In this document: positions 20,265 through 32,265 of the stretch, in pieces
Layout: every line of letters starts with the position of its first letter
How positions within the stretch are numbered: position 1 is the stretch's first letter
Origin: Euonymus europaeus
Taxonomy: Eukaryota; Streptophyta; Magnoliopsida; Celastrales; Celastraceae
DNA: 64,000 bases
Assembly (NCBI GenBank): GCA_963580455.1
Contig: OY756964.1
Span: 20,744,001 to 20,808,000 of the forward strand
Direction: 5' to 3'
Made by a program: the position numbers and the translations under genes
The notes under the pieces: generated by a model
Database searches by the model: none
Told to the model about the DNA's origin: nothing
The model's input: the letters and a program-made list of their open reading frames with translations, nothing else

Positions 20265-23015
20265 CTACTGCGCTTCAGTTTCTTGCTTTCTCCACAGTGA
20301 CCTATTGGTTTGCATGCCACTTTCGTACCCACTGCTATCACCTGATTCACTTACAGTATTCTCCATCAACCTGTTTCTCGGAATATCATTCTCAGAACGT
20401 CTACGATCCTGGAAACAGACTCCAAAAGTTTGACATAAGACAAGAAAAAAATAGTATAAATTCCTAAAGTGTGAAACATATTTAACGTCCTTTCTATATT
20501 CAGGAGATACTATATTGTCCTTGCCAATACTCGAAACACAAATTGCAGAAACATATGACCAGAAAGGTTCCAGAAGACGTCCATATCCTTAATGTTCAAT
20601 AGAAATAATGCAAGATGAAATCCTCTTTTCTTGAGATCCAAGACCAACTGCAATTCCATAGATACTTACTCAGGCTTTCTACATTTTGCCTCGTGCAAAT
20701 TGGTCTGCTGAATACCCTACTGCCTACTACATTGAGTTAAGATGACAGGAAGACAATTTCTTGAGATAGACAATTTAAGTACAATTAAATGTCCAATCAG
20801 AAACTAAGTTGAACATGGAGAAATATTAGTCCATTGGATCTGCTAGCATTCTTCTCACTTGAACTTCTAGTTCTATCCAATCATGAATAAAAGGAAGAAG
20901 CAAGTAGAAAGTAGAAACTCATAATATAAAAGTGAAAATCTATATAAGATATAGCTCAATAATTAGAACAAAGATAAGGATGCCCCAAGCGAAATTATTA
21001 GTTTGGAACTTACATCTCGGAAGGGAAATTCATCAGCCTCAAGCATATGTACTACATGGCCCATCTTTGGCCTCTTTTGTGCATTCGGATCCACGCAACG
21101 CAATGCTACTAAAAGGGCACGTTTTAGTGCCCTTGATGAAGGCTTCTCCACTAGCCTAGGATCCAAGGCCCCCTCTGCATTCCGATTTGAAACCATTGTT
21201 TTGATCCAATCAACTAAGTTGACCTGAGATTGACCCAAAATTAGATACTAAGAGGAACAAAATAGAGAAAACAAGAAAAATCTTCAATAAGAAATGCAAA
21301 CCTCTCCCTGAGGACGGCCATAATCCACGGGATTTCTTCCAGAAATTAATTCCATGAGAAGAATACCAAAGCTGTAGACATCACTTCTTTCATTCAACAT
21401 GCCAGTGCTGGCATATTCGGGAGCCACATACCTTCAAAAAGGAAGCACATGCTTCTCATTCATTTTTCTGGGGCAAAATCCTCGTGCATAAATACTGAAC
21501 AACTGAGATAATTGTCTGTCAGACAAATTATACTAACCCAAACGTTCCCATCACGCGAGTTGTCACATAACTTCGCTCAGAACCCAAGAGCTTTGCTAGG
21601 CCAAAATCGGATACTTTTGGACTCCACTGCCTGTCAAGCAAAATGTTGCTTGACTTGATATCTCGGTGAACAACCTTCGGCTCAAGCCCCTCATGCAGAT
21701 AAGTGAGCCTATTATAATGTCACAAAGCTAAAGTCATGATTCTTAACAAATTATCTGAAACATTGAAGCTATGTGAATTTACTGTCAGTCTATTTAAAAC
21801 ATACCCTTTTGCAGTTCCAAGTGTTATATTCATACGGATTTCCCATGTAAGAGGGCTGCAAGGTCCAACATCTCCATGAAGCCACTGTTCTAAGTTTCCA
21901 TTGTCGACATACTCGTAAACAAGCATCCTATAGGAAGCCAAGGAAATAGATTAGTGATTTCAAGCACGATAATGACACCAAAGATCGACTAGCAGTATCA
22001 TTAGGCATCAATTTAATAGCCTTAACAAGAAATACACGAAACAATAATTAAGGATGCCAAATTGTTACCGGTGAGCTCCTTCAGCGCAATAACCAAGCAA
22101 TCTCGCCAAATTTTTGTGCCTAACACGTCCAATTGCTTCCACTTCTACCTTGAACTCCTTCTCAGCTTGTCCCCTGCAGAAAAACAAAAGAAGTGGTAGA
22201 TCTTTCTGGTATAACTACCCATTACAAAAAGCATGCAAATTCACTGAGTAAATAGTCGCAAAATCCTTACTTTTGTCCCACAACACATACTCTTCTACCA
22301 AAATGTAAACTAATGGGTTCATCTCTGATAAACTTCAATTTTAATTAAAACACTGTACATACCTGTTATTGAGCAAATTTTTAATAGCAACCTGAGTGTT
22401 ATCCTCGAGAACTCCACGGTAGACAATCCCATACCCACCTTCACCAATCACATTTTCATCAGCAAACCCATTAGTGGAATCCTCCAGCTCCCTTAGCGTG
22501 TACCAATGGCCCCATCCCAAATGCGAGACCTCCGGCACTGCCACAGCCGTAGCCTGATCACCTGACCTATTCGCCTCTCCGCTCCCATGACCCGACCCGC
22601 CAACCCGCTCCGGATACGTAATTCGGTGGTCTTTCCCAATTTCAATGTGAACCCTATTACGCCCACTGGCAGGGCTCTCCTCCTCTCGGGTAAGAAGCAG
22701 TACCGGCTCTGATTCAGGTAATGGGTCAGGGTTATGTGCTTTTTCGTCGAGTGTTGAATGGGTCTGGTTACGTGGGCAGTCGATTCGTATCTCCTGAATT
22801 TCTTTGGAGATATTGGGGATCGTGGAACTGTGAATGGTTTTAGTTTTATTGGTTTCTTTGCGGTTGCTGCGTCTAGAGGTGAACCAGAGAGAGATGAGGA
22901 AGAGAACAATTACTATGGCAGCTCCAACACATATACCAATAATAACCCACAAGCGCAAACCGAAAATTGAGGTTTTTTTCGAGAGCTGGTCGTTCAAGAG
23001 GGAATGATTAGACAT
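20265..23015 (-). CDS. membrane receptor-like Ser/Thr kinase, At1g01540 type
   Basis: This 511-residue kinase has seven coding exons: 23015-22363, 22173-22069, 21927-21805, 21708-21538, 21431-21302, 21223-21014 and 20408-20265. All introns are GT-AG and the joins stay in frame. Residues 1-20 are short and probably outside; 21-46 form one transmembrane helix ([20 protein letters not shown]). A Ser-rich linker precedes [17 protein letters not shown] and the kinase domain: P-loop GEGGYG at 191-196, Lys212, catalytic [14 protein letters not shown] and GTFGYVAPEY. The C-terminal tail is Ser/Glu-rich. Order and motifs match Arabidopsis At1g01540/At4g01330-like kinases, which have almost no ectodomain; it probably signals at the plasma membrane with a partner. 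All catalytic residues are present. Ligand and substrate are unknown. Confidence 0.93.
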
Positions 23016-26000
23016 TATGTCAGTTCTACTCTTCCTTCTCCTCTTCTAGGATTCTCTGGTTCTGTGACGATTTTGACTCACATGAAAGAACAAAACAACA
23101 AAAAAGAAAGAAGAAGAAGAAAGAACTAGTACTAGTTTCTGTGTAAACAGTAGTGAACTGATAATGAGGTAACGGGAAGAGAAAAAAAAAAAAAAAAAGA
23201 GAAAAAAATGGAGAAGTGTACAGCTGAAGAGTGGGGTTTGCAAAGAGCAGTGTGCAGCTGGCATGATGGGACTTGTATGACTAGAGTAAGAATTTCTTTC
23301 TTCTAAATTGCCCACTACATTTCGGTAACAGCATGGATTTAGACTTTAAACTTTGACATTAATCAAAATACCAAATTGTATGTGACTGAATGGATATAAT
23401 CTATCTATCTATATATGAAGGTATTAGGAATACTTTATCATCGAGAGATAATATCATTATATATCACCAATATCATCGTATTCGAACGGAAATAAATCTC
23501 CTAATCTTACCACGCTCTCAAACACAACTTATAATATTTTGACACATCACCTAAGCTCATAGTAAAATATTTAGGAAAAGAAATGTCACTTATTGACTTG
23601 TCATCTTTAATAAATTATCCAATACAATTGAAAAAAAAAACTACTTTTGAGCCCTAGAAATTAGGACCTCATCTCAAAAGGTTCATTTTGAAAATGCAAA
23701 ATATATCAACAGTAACTTTCGACAACTGTTAATCATATATTTTATTAAAATCATTACAACTATTTTAAATGGACATTAACAATGTCTAAAACAATTAAAA
23801 ATTATACTGCGCGTAATACAGGTACTGCACTAGTATATTGCTATAATAATATAAATTCGTTCACTTTATTTTTTATGTTATAAATGTGAATCTAATATTG
23901 ATTTTGATATAAAATGCGATAGTGTTAGATATCTAAAAAAAAGTATCAATAAAATATTGACAAACATCATAGTCACAATATTTAACTCTATTTTCAAATT
24001 CGAAAAAATCAAAAATCATGGCTCATATTCACAAAGAATATTTGGGAATATAAATTTGTAGAAATGTTTAGCATTTTCGTATAAAATGTGAGTGTGTTAT
24101 AGGTGAGATTCATATGGAGAGCAAACATGGGAGCATGACAAGCTTCATGTTCCCATGTCCCAATAATTTTGAGCCAACAAAAATATCACTTTTATGTTCC
24201 ATAAATCGCCCGGAGTAGTAGTCTGCAATTGATTAAGGATGAAGTTTGTGAGATTAAGGATATGTTGTGTAAGAGAAATTTGTGGGAATTAATTGGAGAG
24301 AGAAGATTCCAGACATATATTACTATTAAAATCCTCTTTGGTTCGTCACTATTTATCTATTGAAATTCTCTAACCCTTCTTTCTTTAAATAATTAAATAA
24401 TCTTGGGGCCTGCAGTAAAATTTGCATAGTGGACCCCCTTACAATGACATTTTTGCTGATTAACAAAGTTAATTTTATTTTAAAAAATTATAAATGTGTT
24501 TTGATCGGAATTACACATTCAAACGGTATTTTTTATCCCAAAAAAATTAAATTATTTAAAAAAACATAAAAAATTTGGACCGTTAAATATAAATAAAAAA
24601 TTATATATTTTTCACGTTATATTTTTATTTTTTAATATAAAAATATACCGTTGAACTTATAATATTAATCAAAACACACCTGTGATTTTCAAAGAAATAA
24701 AATAAATTAAAGACAAAAATGTCATTAGAGCGGAATTTGTTGTAAAAAAATTACAAAAAACCCTAAAATAAAATCTCGATAATCAAATTCGCACTGGTCT
24801 TCGTTCCAAAATATGAACGATATCTTAAGTGTTTTTGAGCCGAAATCATTCATCTCACCTCCTTCTTCGTCTTGGACCAAAATGTGAACGATATCTCAAA
24901 TGATTTGGGCCAAAACATTACTCTCACTTCCTTCTTCTTCTTCTTCTCATATACTTTTTCTCTCCTTCACCCACAATTCCAGCAATATGTTTTTGGATCC
25001 AATTTATCTTATCATCCCATGCATTAAATAATGAATAATCCAATAGTGAAGTGAGCATTATTGTGTTGACTAATTTAATAAGAAAGAATGTGAAGGCAGC
25101 ATTATGTATTGAGTAATTTAATAGTGCTCGATTAATTTAGTAGATGGTGTTTGACTACTGTGGACCTCCTGTGATTTATATATTTATGATTGTCATAAAT
25201 ATCTACTCCAAAATCAGAACAAAGATGCTAAGTCGGCAGCCGTAATAATTAATACATTTTCTAAAAAAAAATATTATTATTATTTAAGTTTACAAGGAAT
25301 TGTTTTAGGTTTTGTTTTTGTTGTCGTGTGGGAATGCCTTATTTGGCATATTGCAGCAGAATTCCCAAAAAGGTTAACATCAAGATGGGCTGTGATTGTC
25401 TAATTTTGGACCCAATTTCACCATTGGGGACCTGAATCCTGAAATAAACTTTAAGCCTGGATAATGAAAATACAAATGGGCCCACTACCATCACTGTGAT
25501 TCCCAATTGGATACTCCATACAATATCCAGCATCGCTGGTCACTACTGACCATTCACTCACTGCCGGTGTTGGATATTTTTATATAAAAAAATCTACTGG
25601 AGGGAAAAAATTGCATCTGCATGCATTTGTCCCATGATATAAACTTTTTAATATTAAAAAAAATTGGTTTTTTACATTATAATTGTCTTCGGAGAGTTAG
25701 TGTTCAAAAGGAAAAAAAATCAATATTATCCGTGTTATTTTTAAATTTTGGTGGATTATTTAAAATATGACAAATTAGATTGTTATATTTATGTTAAATG
25801 TTCTAGAACTATCATTTTATTATAATTTTAAACTTATTTATTATGTATTATAATTAAACTACTTTAAATATTTTCATTGATAAATTGACAGTTTTTGCTC
25901 CATGAACAAATTGATACTACCAAACACATACTAAGCTAAAAGTAGCTAATTAATTTAACAACTTATAAACCAACTTCTACTCTATCGGTCATACTCTCCA

Positions 26001-26798
26001 CCAAAGACGACCAAAATAAAATCTCATTTTGTTTCTGTATTGTAAAAAGATAAAATGTTACCAGCAGCCCTTGTACTCTGTGTCATTTCTAGGTATATTC
26101 TTTGCACTTTTAGGAGTTTGAGAAACATTTATTGTACTTGGTTTTTTTTTTTTGTGAAGTCCGTTCATCCATTCTCTTTAATAGTGGATGAGATTTTTTT
26201 GCTTAAAGATATCCCTTAACGTTTTTTAATGTCGTAAGAAATTAAATGTTTTCAGTTTAAATAATACCCCTCTCCAATCACTTTTTTGAGATAATACAAA
26301 GACAACAATGTTCTCAAATAAAAAAAGATAAACCAACCTTACAAGAGAATAGATAAATCAAATTGCAACGAATGCATCTCAAAAAGCTGTAACTAAGAGG
26401 TGAAACTAAAAATGGCCTGAACCCAAAGATTTAGCCATGCATTGCATTTAAAACCAGAATCTGCCAAACTTGCAAGGTTTAATTTGGAACATTGACCCAA
26501 CAGAACTACAAGAGGTGGTTTTGGGTGCATCTCCCTAAGTTGGAAAAAAAAAGGGTGCACTATATATATATATATATGCACCAAATAGAAATTGAACTTC
26601 ATATATTAATTTGTATCAGATAAAGCTGAACTTCAATACACACCATGGTCTGATTTGTATATACATTATCGCTTAGAAACTTGATCACAAAAGAGAATAT
26701 ATATATTGATTATAAAGTAGAAGACCAACATTTTGTGTTTTGAGAATGAAACAACTTAGCATGCATGGCTATTCATGATCTTCAATCTTACAACATTA
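23016..26798. other. intergenic, AT-rich; kinase promoter and leader at left end
   Basis: The first 300 bp (to about 23315) hold the kinase leader/promoter, with GAA and A-rich runs. The rest is AT-rich with a TTCTTCTTC run near 24930 and (TA)n near 26560. Small open frames at 25339-25533 and 26393-26602 lack recognisable domains. A possible B-box-like GTTCGAATAC on the minus strand near 23485 has no A-box partner. Nothing else is supported. Confidence 0.55.
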
Positions 26799-27980
26799 TC
26801 AGCAAGACAAGAGCCATAGATTCATCTCTCCTGCAGCTAGCTTGAAGATATCCTCCACTGATAATGCGTCACAATAATGAGGAGAAGCTCCACCTCCCTG
26901 ATCACAAGAGCTCCGATATTTAGTCATGACCATTGATTTTTACTCAAGAATTAATTAGCTGAGCAGACAATTAATCGAGCATGTAATGGAACAGTAGACC
27001 ACAAGACATTTCTAATGCTTTAGGGTTCCAGATAATTAATGAACCCTAGACAACTCTTGATTGTTAGAAAATTAATTAAGGACAGGAAAACTGCATGGTA
27101 ATTATATATACTTACATGATGAACATTGATCATGTATATGCAGCGGTGTTGATCTGAAGAAATGTGAGCAGATACCACATCCAAATTGTGCTTCTCCAGT
27201 ATGTAAAAGATGGCGGATAGTAAAGCAGGCTTCCTCAGTGAACAAACACTGAATTGTGCATCGTCACCGCACATGCTCATTACAACATTAGGAGAAAACC
27301 ATGTCTGGAAGCACGCAGGCGTAAAAGGGAGAGGAACCACAGAATTCATCATGGCCTCGGACAGTCCCTGATCGGCTAAAAATGATTCTCTTGAAGTTGA
27401 TCCATATGCCTGGGGTGTCTGTGAAGTGATGGTGGATGGTTCAGAATCAGTCAATATTGTTCCACCACTTAGCTTTTCAATCCTTTTTCTTTGCATTGTT
27501 TGGAGAGTTTGTTGAAGCACCTTGATGTATCTCACTGCTTCATCAACAACGGTGGACTTGTCTGCCTAAACAAAATTCAAGGAGATCATAGAGAATGCTA
27601 GAATTAATTCTTGTGTGCACCACTCTTTATTTTGTTTAGCTCAAATACAAATACAACACACATATATATCCAAGAAAGCAGCACAAAGCATATACCCTAA
27701 TTATACCCTTAAAATAAAGGGATTGAAGATGCCAAGGGATTAAAGTTTCTGATATCCTTACCTTGGCAGAGAGTTGAGGGAGCAAGGCATGAAGATTAGA
27801 GAACATGTCCCTCATCTTTTTCCTCCTTTGTCTCTCCGTCCATATGTGAATCTCATGCTCCGCTTCGCCACCACCGTCGCCCCCACCACCCTGAATTTTA
27901 TCGTTTTTTGGAACTCCCTTCCTAGTCCTCTTGAGACCCACCTCATCCACCCGATCCGCAACAGCTGTTTCGGTAACCAT
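26799..27980 (-). CDS. bHLH transcription factor, bHLH95/ZHOUPI-like
   Basis: This 255-residue protein is in three exons: 27980-27762, 27565-27116 and 26897-26799, with GT-AG introns in phase 0. The basic region [18 protein letters not shown] at about 43-60 carries the His-Glu-Arg pattern of E-box binders. Helix-loop-helix follows to about 105, with the exon 1/2 junction inside the loop ([20 protein letters not shown]). A C-terminal ACT-like region (about 150-225) is used in this family for dimerisation. The HIWTERxRRKKMR and [11 protein letters not shown] motifs match the bHLH95 clade, whose Arabidopsis member ZHOUPI controls endosperm breakdown and embryo cuticle formation. Whether this is the ZHOUPI orthologue or a paralogue cannot be decided here. 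A Gly-rich stretch lies at 31-38. Confidence 0.88.
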
Positions 27981-28352
27981 GACTGAATTAATTAGTTTGT
28001 TTCAAGGCGAATTCGCTTTCAGTGCTACATCCACTGGAATCGTCCGAATTGGAAGAATCACAAGATTGACATGCGGTACTTCTCCTGCAGGTACCTTTCT
28101 TGTATGTGGAAATGGCTCTGAATTTATTCACAAAAGAGAGAGCGGAGTTGTGTGGGGAGGGGGTGCTCAAGTGAGAGGGATTCGAATGGCATGGAAGGAA
28201 AGAGACCAAAATACAATCATGAGACAGTGCCGTTATTTCGCTTCCAAACAAAAACGGATACCATAGGGGTGCGAGTGTGCCTCACAAGATTTCGTTGAGA
28301 ACCGGCCCTAAGTTTTGTGCTTCTATCCTTCTAGATTGTTGCCCCTCGTTTT

Positions 28353-28545
28353 CGCATTAATTACGTTCTAGACCCTCTCAATAAAAATGCTCCTTTTTAT
28401 TTATACCAAGGAGGGGGTATTACGGGGGATGAGAAATACCTAACACAAACACGAAGGCTCAACCGCATTAATTACGTTCTAGACCCTCTCAATAAAAATG
28501 CTCTTTTTTTTTTGATACCAAGGAGGGGGAATACTCAACACACAC
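28353..28545. repeat. 111-bp tandem duplication containing SINE 3-prime tails
   Basis: CGCATTAATTACGTTCTAGA starts copies at 28353 and 28464. Each copy carries AATAAAAATGCTC followed by a T-rich run and ATACCAAGGAGGGGG. On the minus strand this is the A-rich tail end of the neighbouring SINE, so a SINE tail and its flank were duplicated together. Confidence 0.8.
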
Positions 28546-28703
28546 GGAGACCCAATGGCCCGATGGGCTACCTCCCTTTACAACTCTCATCATAAATCAT
28601 AAATGTGATAAATCTCACTCAAATTGGTAGAATGGGAGACTCGAACACAAGACCTCCCACTCCCTATACAGTAGGAAGACCAACCAGGCTACCACCTATT
28701 GAT
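28504..28703 (-). mobile_element. tRNA-derived SINE with 13-bp target duplication
   Basis: On the minus strand, this 200-bp element has an A-box-like TAGCCTGGTTGG (near 28695), a B-box TGTTCGAGTCT (near 28640) and an A-rich tail at 28514-28504. It is flanked by the identical 13-mer AATAAAAATGCTC at 28491-28503 and 28704-28716, the expected result of target-primed insertion. Confidence 0.85.
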
Positions 28704-29178
28704 AATAAAAATGCTCATTTAATGTGATGTATAAATAAAATTACATATATTAAGAAGATACAAAAGACTATATGCTAGGTATATATGTTTGTTCACATGT
28801 TGTGGTTGTTTAGTTAATTTTTTGCTAGTAACATATATGTTAGTGGAAATTTACGCACAATGACACTTTCATTTCACTTAATTAAATTAATTATAGTTCT
28901 TGATTAATACATAAATTATACACTAAAAATCAACATAAAAAAAACTAATCACTATTTTTTAATTAAAATTAAAATATTTACATATTCATACATTAATGTT
29001 TCGCGTATTCATATCTCATATATATATTTCATATTTACATACAGGATGCTAAAACAAATTATCTTCTCCCAGCAATCCATAGATGTTCGGCCATTGAATT
29101 CCGAAACTATGCCATGTTTGTGTCTTCAAGAACTGATGTTTCTTCTTCATCTTCAATGTCTTGACTCCCAAAGTTCAT

Positions 29179-29905
29179 TTAGTTTACAAGTTCATCTTCC
29201 ACTCTCATGGTACTGGACTCACAATCATCAAAGTCTCTATCGTAATGAGCATACAGTCGAATGAAATTGTGAAGTGTCATGCATGCTATCACAATACGTG
29301 TCTGTGTCTTAAATGAAAAGGTTGTCATCGAACCTAATATTTGCCACTTCTTCTTTGCAACCTCGAATGTACGTTCGATGACATTTTGTAATTTCAAATG
29401 TACCTTATTGAATGTCTCACGAGGTCCAACTGCAGGCGCACCACCCTGAAAAACAAACACATGGTACCTCTCATGCACCTTTGTACGGTGCTAGGTAACT
29501 TGTTTTGTTTGCATAACCTGCGTTGACCAAATGATATTTTCCTACAAGGCAATACAATTTATGTATAATGAATTTCAACTTTAAATTATTTGAGATAATT
29601 AACAATTCAAAATTGTCAAAAAAAAGATACTAATTCGGCGGTGGTTTCGGGATTTTAAGTCTCTAAACACAGAGAATGTTCTAATACACGCTGATTATGC
29701 GTCAATCCCTCCCATCTAGCAGCAACATAAGTGTATAATATGACGAAATCACATACTACTAAAACATTATGTGTCGGAATTCCTTTCCTTCCACAATATG
29801 TTACTCGTTGGTCCTTACTGCTAGAATATGAATACCGTTAAGTACCCCAATACAATCCTTTAAGCATGTACAAAATTGAAATTTTTCATGCTCCCTTATG
29901 TACCT
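29179..29905 (-). pseudogene. PIF/Harbinger (HARBI1-like) transposase relic
   Basis: The C-terminal part of the DDE nuclease is open at 29478-29179: GPRETFNKVHLKLQNVIERT, then FSFKTQTRIVIACMTLHNFI. To the right, on the minus strand, decayed pieces of the upstream region can still be read (KDCIGVLNGIHI near 29860; GRKGIP...NVLVVCDF near 29770; AGYANKTSYLAPYKG near 29500). Stops, a one-base frame change at about 29480-29490 and a non-coding gap near 29600-29650 show that it is dead. The N-terminal part is missing. Sequence homologous to the 15725-16092 MITE begins immediately beyond it. Confidence 0.8.
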
Positions 29906-29911
29906 TGGGAA

Positions 29912-30200
29912 ATGTATTTGGTGATGTGAATCAATATGCGACTTGATTTTTTATAAAATATGTAGAACTCAGTATTGATTTAGTATAATTTTGTTGGAGA
30001 ATGAATGAGAATGAAAAAAAGAGATTTTGCTAATGAAAAAATGTATAGAGATTAGTGTTTTACTGATATAACTGTATTGAGAAACGTATTTTGGAGATGT
30101 AAATGAGTATGCGATTTAACTTTTTATATAATAGAGACAAAACTCAATTGAAAGAATGAAAAATTTGGAGAGTGTGTAGCATGAGTTGATTGGAGTTGAT
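29912..30200. mobile_element. second copy of the 15725-16092 MITE sequence, left part missing
   Basis: The order and sequence follow the MITE at 15725 closely: TATTTGGTGATGT, then TTGGAGAATGRATGA, GAGATGTAAATGAGTATG, CAATTGAAAGAATG, and an end near AGTTGATTGGAGTTGATC. The first about 80 bp of the MITE are absent, and Harbinger transposase sequence is present in their place. Confidence 0.7.
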
Positions 30201-31383
30201 CATATAGTATATGTAAAACCACCTGAGGCAAGGGAGTGGCAAAACGGTAAAATAATATTCAGGTTCGGGGCAACAAAGAACAGCTTCGCAACCAAGAAAC
30301 GGAGACGCGTCATGCGACACAACAGCAATAAGCCATAATAATAAGTCCGTTATTTTCACATACCGAAAGTGAGTCAGGCTCTTCTAAAAAAACCGCGGCC
30401 TCACCACAACCTGGCCACGTCATTTTTTGCCTTTCTGGGTTCCAACTATAATTATGGCTTCTCATGTCTGCTTCCTCTTGAGTGACTGTTACTTTCATGA
30501 TTGAAGGTAACCAACCTATTACTCTTTTAACCATTTACATTTGTCATAAAAGAAAGAAGAAGCTTTCTCTTAAAAAATTGAGATCTTGTTTGCTTTTTGA
30601 AAATTAAAAAACTCTCCTAAAGCTGCAAAATCTGTTTTTATCCGAAGCCAATCATCATTACAATATGTAACAAACCACCATCTGGCATTAAAAAAAAACT
30701 CTCGAAATTTATTATTTTCTCGATTGGGTGTTATATCTATTACACAAAAATCAAGTCCAAATATGCTTTTCAATATAATTGCATCAACAAAACACAAATT
30801 CATATACATTTTTTTCATTTATCCAAATGGTGTCTCTCTCATCCATTCTCCAACAAAATTATTCTAAAATCAATACTAGATCTCACATTTTTTACAAATA
30901 CTTATCAACATCACTAAAACACAGCTCGCAAGACAACCACATCAATAAAAACACAACATTCACAAATATTATCCAGTATCAATTTTAAGAGGCCATTGTA
31001 CAAAAAGGTTAAGCACTAAGCTACCTTGTGATCACAAAGTAGATGAAGCAAACAAACACCAAAAGCAAATCTTAAAACTAATAATATATGAAGCAACCAA
31101 TGAACTTAAACAAACTCTTAACAATGATGTCTGTACCATTCAAAAAAAAACAAGGAATTATGTCTATAAACAACAATGTCCTAGAGCCATATTCCTTTTC
31201 CATTTCAATATGCCGTGTGAACAGTACAAACAAATATCATTGATGAGCTGACCAAACCATGAACAACTTCTAAGACAGACAACAAAAATTTCACGCAAGG
31301 TCCTTTTTGCAGGAAATTTAAATAGGAAGAAACTACAGAAATATCAAGTGACAAAATTGTTTGACATCAGCAAATATCCTTAA

Positions 31384-31533
31384 GTAACGTAACGTCTCGC
31401 GTTCAAGACTCATAAGTAGCAAAAATTATTGTTGGGAGAGTTTTACCCTAACAGTGAAACCCTCCCAACTCGATCCGGATTTAATCGCAGTGAAATTAAC
31501 TGCGAACACCAGACCGTCTAGACAAAAAAAAAT
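31384..31533 (+). mobile_element. SINE-like repeat, 5-prime part missing
   Basis: A B-box-like GCGTTCAAGACTCATAAG (about 31399) is followed by TTGTTGGGAGAGTTTTACC and AACTCGATCCGGAT, then an A9 tail near 31523-31532. The tail section shares its GGGAGAGTTTTA motif with the SINE at 9175. No A-box is visible upstream, so the copy is probably truncated. Confidence 0.45.
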
Positions 31534-32265
31534 GATTATGCTCAAAGGCACAATTTCCGTCTCCATATGTCGTGAAGATCAAGTTTGCCGTACATCAAAT
31601 TTGTGCCTTGGCTGCTTACGTCCAACAATATTATTGTACAACCTTGCATATGCTGTAATACTCAAAGCAATCACATAGGGTGCAAACTCAGTCCTACAAC
31701 TGCCGGTTCAGTCTTTTCTGTCTTCAAATTTGGGCTTGCTAAGAATGGGCGGACCCAGCCCATAAAGAATCCAGAGCCTTAAGCCCAACTCCAGAAGTCC
31801 AATCATTAGCATTTGCTTGGCCCAACTCCAGAAGTCGGAAGGGAATTTTCCTTCACCCTCGCCAACACCATTACACCAGGGATTCTTTCAGTCTGTGTGC
31901 AGCCCTGATACCGATTGATTTGTAATAAAACTTAACGTTCCAAATTAATATGAATAGACAAAAAAAATTCAAAAATACAGTAAAGACACTGGAAAAAAAT
32001 AAAAAATAAAGCCAATGAACATCATAAAATAGTAAATAAATTGATTGAAACAAAGTTCAGAATTCCCACTACTTTAGACATTGGCAACAGCCACCAATGT
32101 ATTTTTTGGCTTCAATTTTTCAAACCCAAAAATGCTAGTCTCTGGGTGGAAAGCAATGCAATATCTGCAAAAGTTTAAATAAGGATCGGTTTTGTTGATT
32201 GGATGGCATTGCTGATTAACTCAGATTAATTCAATCTGCAGAGAAATTGGTTCTATATGGCTACA

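Larger units (their letters stand above)
27981..32265. other. intergenic, repeat-rich
   Basis: Between the bHLH gene and the RING gene lie a 111-bp duplication (28353-28545), a SINE with target duplications (28504-28703), a Harbinger transposase relic (29179-29905), a MITE-like copy (29912-30200) and another SINE-like repeat (31384-31533). A 74-codon minus frame at 30310-30534 and other small frames show no recognisable domain. The rest is AT-rich. Confidence 0.55.
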
